Source of the DNA: DATKMG01 sp035541995
Lineage (GTDB): Bacteria > Acidobacteriota > Terriglobia > Versatilivoradales > Versatilivoraceae
Assembly: GCA_035541995.1 (NCBI GenBank)
Contig: DATKMG010000663.1
Location: 1 to 9,186, forward strand
Length of the DNA: 9,186 nucleotides
Direction of reading: 5' to 3'
In this document: one piece after another, positions 7,265 to 9,186 of the stretch
How positions within the stretch are numbered: the stretch's first letter is position 1
Layout of the letters: the number at the start of each line of letters is the position of its first letter
Translations under genes and position numbers: made by a program
Notes under the pieces: model-generated
What the model was told of the DNA's origin: nothing
The model's input: only the letters and a program-made list of their open reading frames with translations
Database searches by the model: none

Positions 7265-9186
7265 TCAGTAGACAAATTTTAGCGAGATCTGGATCTGGCG
7301 CGAAGGGCCTGCGGTTCGGCTGATGAGGCCAAATCCACTCCCGCGCACGATGTTGGCAGGAAGCCCAAAATTGACCAGGTTGAATAAATTGAAAAATTCC
7401 GCCCGGAACTGTAAGTTCGGCCCTGACGGGTTGTCCACCCGTCCCAAGGGAATGCTTTTGAGGACGGCAATGTCGAAGTTATGAAAGCCTGGCCCACGAA
7501 AGGTGTTTCGACCCAAAGTGCCGAAGCTACCGCTATTGGGGCCGGTTCCACCATCAATCCCAATCGGGATGGAGAAGAAAGAAGGATTGTCTGTTCCCTT
7601 CCCAAAATAGTCCTCCCGCACGTCCCGGGTTGTCGAGAGCACGGGGTGGCCGACTTGATCAGGCCGGTCCGTGTTGTTCGTACCCAGTCCAGTCTGTTGG
7701 ATGCCCGAGTAGACGGTAAATGGAGCACCCGACGTCAGGGTCGACACATTCAGAATCTGCCATCCGGAAGTGAAGCGATCTCCAAGCGAGCGGATGCCTG
7801 CCAGATGACCTAAGGGCAAAGCCTGGACAAAACTGACGGTGGCTACATGAGTCACATCAAAGTTGGAGGGTCCCTTGTCGGCCCGAGGGTCGCGGGGATC
7901 CTGTGGGTAGGCCTGGGCCACCGCTCCTGACGACCCCGAGAGGAATCCCCCCTGAGCCGCGCTAGTGTCGTCAAGGGATTTGCTGAATGTGTAGTTGACT
8001 TGGAATCCTAGTCCCCATCGGGAAGAGGTTTTTCCAATAGATGTTTGCAGCGAGTGGAACGTGGAATGAGAACGACTGCTCATCAGCATTTCCGTCCCGA
8101 TTCCACCAATGACTTTTCCCGATGAGTCAAAATTGGTGAACGGAGCAAAAGCCGGATCGGCGCCGGCATAGTTGTTGGGAAACGATATACTGGGAAGACC
8201 CACTCCTGCTGTGGCCACATATGCGGCACCCAACTTAAAATCCCCAATCTCCCGTTCCAGGGACAAGCTGTAGTTCACAATATATCCGTTCCGAAAAGCC
8301 CGATCCATTCCGAAGACGTTTAGGGGAGAAACCCGCTGGCCCGGTGTCTGTAAGGCCAGATCACGCTGAAATCGCGCTAAGTCGGCCACTGTATTCGGAG
8401 CCACGTCGGTTGACCGACCCGAGGCAAAAACCGGCTGACCCTCTGTGTTATAAATCTCAGGCAACTGAAACGGGACGACGCGATTAAAGAACAGAATAGG
8501 AGCGTCCGGCAGGGCCGAAGCGTAAGGAATGATAAGAAATGGGAAACCGCCAGTCAGCCAATCGGTCTGAAACAAATTGGGTAATATCGTTGTAACGCCG
8601 CCGCTCGCACTAAGAACGGTCTTTTTGAAGGGATTCCATTCCAAGCTTAAGCGAGGTCCCCACCCCGACCAGTCCTTCCGGTAGGGCGGTTGCGGGTTGA
8701 TGAGATGTTCCTGACGAGCGCCAGGGGCCCATGACGGGACGTACTGGCCGGAAGCATCAACGATTCGTGGCCCCGCGGTTCTAAGAGTAAATTCAGAGAT
8801 TCGGGTGTTCATTTCATAGCGCACACCCATATTGAGAAGAACGGATGGTGTGACTTTCCAAGTATCCTGAAAATAACCATTGTAAGCCGCCCGCCAAATA
8901 CCGCACTCTCCAAGGCGGTCTCCTTGGGGGAACAAGGGAGGAGATACCATGATGTCGTAAGAAAACGGGGTCCCCGTTAGAAAGGCAGTCAGGCTGTCAG
9001 GGAGCGGGTCGCCCACATGGATGTCGTGATGGCCGCTTTGGGAACGGATCTCCACCGGCGAATAGACTCTGCCTCCACCAAAGGAATATTCTCCGTTGGG
9101 GCTAATACCAAACAATGTCGTGTCCCGGTTGATGCGAACCTCAAAACCGGATTTGAGAGAATGAGCATTGTGGACCCAAGCCAGGT
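7265..9186 (-). CDS. Oar-like TonB-dependent outer-membrane receptor, barrel region (5' end missing)
   Basis: This is the C-terminal beta-barrel of a TonB-dependent receptor, an outer-membrane protein that takes up large substrates using energy from TonB/ExbBD. The substrate cannot be read from the sequence. The frame stays open past 9115 to the window edge. The added residues (HSLKSGFEVRINRDTT before LFGISPNGEYSFGG) fit the family, so the TTG at 9115 is internal. About 640 residues are visible. Family landmarks in order are NGYFQDTWKVTPSVLLNMGVRYE, WSGWGPRLSLEWNPF, VNYTFSKSLDD, QDPRDPRADKGPSNFDVTH, GWQILNVSTLTSGAPF, RNTFRGPGFHNFDIAVLKSI, QFRAEFFNLFNLVNFGLP and a final barrel strand QIQISLKFVY with a terminal aromatic residue. 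These match the Oar-like receptors abundant in Acidobacteriota. The carboxypeptidase-regulatory-like domain and plug expected at the N-terminus would lie beyond 9186. No frameshift was seen. Confidence 0.93.
   Translation of the reverse strand, partial: LAWVHNAHSLKSGFEVRINRDTTLFGISPNGEYSFGGGRVYSPVEIRSQSGHHDIHVGDPLPDSLTAFLTGTPFSYDIMVSPPLFPQGDRLGECGIWRAAYNGYFQDTWKVTPSVLLNMGVRYEMNTRISEFTLRTAGPRIVDASGQYVPSWAPGARQEHLINPQPPYRKDWSGWGPRLSLEWNPFKKTVLSASGGVTTILPNLFQTDWLTGGFPFLIIPYASALPDAPILFFNRVVPFQLPEIYNTEGQPVFASGRSTDVAPNTVADLARFQRDLALQTPGQRVSPLNVFGMDRAFRNGYIVNYSLSLEREIGDFKLGAAYVATAGVGLPSISFPNNYAGADPAFAPFTNFDSSGKVIGGIGTEMLMSSRSHSTFHSLQTSIGKTSSRWGLGFQVNYTFSKSLDDTSAAQGGFLSGSSGAVAQAYPQDPRDPRADKGPSNFDVTHVATVSFVQALPLGHLAGIRSLGDRFTSGWQILNVSTLTSGAPFTVYSGIQQTGLGTNNTDRPDQVGHPVLSTTRDVREDYFGKGTDNPSFFSIPIGIDGGTGPNSGSFGTLGRNTFRGPGFHNFDIAVLKSIPLGRVDNPSGPNLQFRAEFFNLFNLVNFGLPANIVRGSGFGLISRTAGPSRQIQISLKFVY

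Noticed and set aside
9113..9115. TTG as the start of the TonB-dependent receptor
   Set aside because: The frame continues to the window edge with family-typical residues (HSLKSGFEVRINRDTT), so this codon is internal.

Overview
The window looks like chromosomal DNA from a member of the Acidobacteriota or a close relative. Three things suggest this: a Ser/Thr kinase fused through one membrane helix to a TolB/FlgO-like domain and a long TPR array, a TonB-dependent receptor of the Oar-like type that these bacteria carry in many copies, and a Tat-exported NIPSNAP-family protein. This is inferred from gene content alone. There is no rRNA or other marker gene here.

Layout. Positions 1-2976 (+) hold the 3' part of the kinase/TPR sensor gene, cut by the left edge just inside the DFG motif. 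It converges on a minus-strand block across a 193-bp gap that contains a GC-rich hairpin. The minus block, read right to left, consists of the 3' part of an Oar-like outer-membrane receptor (9186-7265, cut by the right edge), a 206-bp gap, a NIPSNAP protein (7058-6276), about 970 bp with no gene I can support (6275-5303), and a secreted protein with a predicted seven-bladed propeller, an Ig-like module and a PxKF-like C-terminus (5302-3170).

How they may fit together. The kinase is predicted to be an inner-membrane signalling protein with a large extracytoplasmic TPR scaffold. The other three proteins are predicted to leave the cytoplasm: one in the outer membrane, one exported by Tat and one secreted by Sec. 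The receptor and the NIPSNAP gene could share a transcript, but the 206-bp spacing leaves this open. Nothing links the kinase functionally to the minus-strand genes.

I found no mobile element, CRISPR array, tRNA, rRNA or defence system, and no clear case for an undescribed system. The best leads are the unassigned middle domain of the secreted protein, the receptor/NIPSNAP pair and the long gap at 5303-6275.
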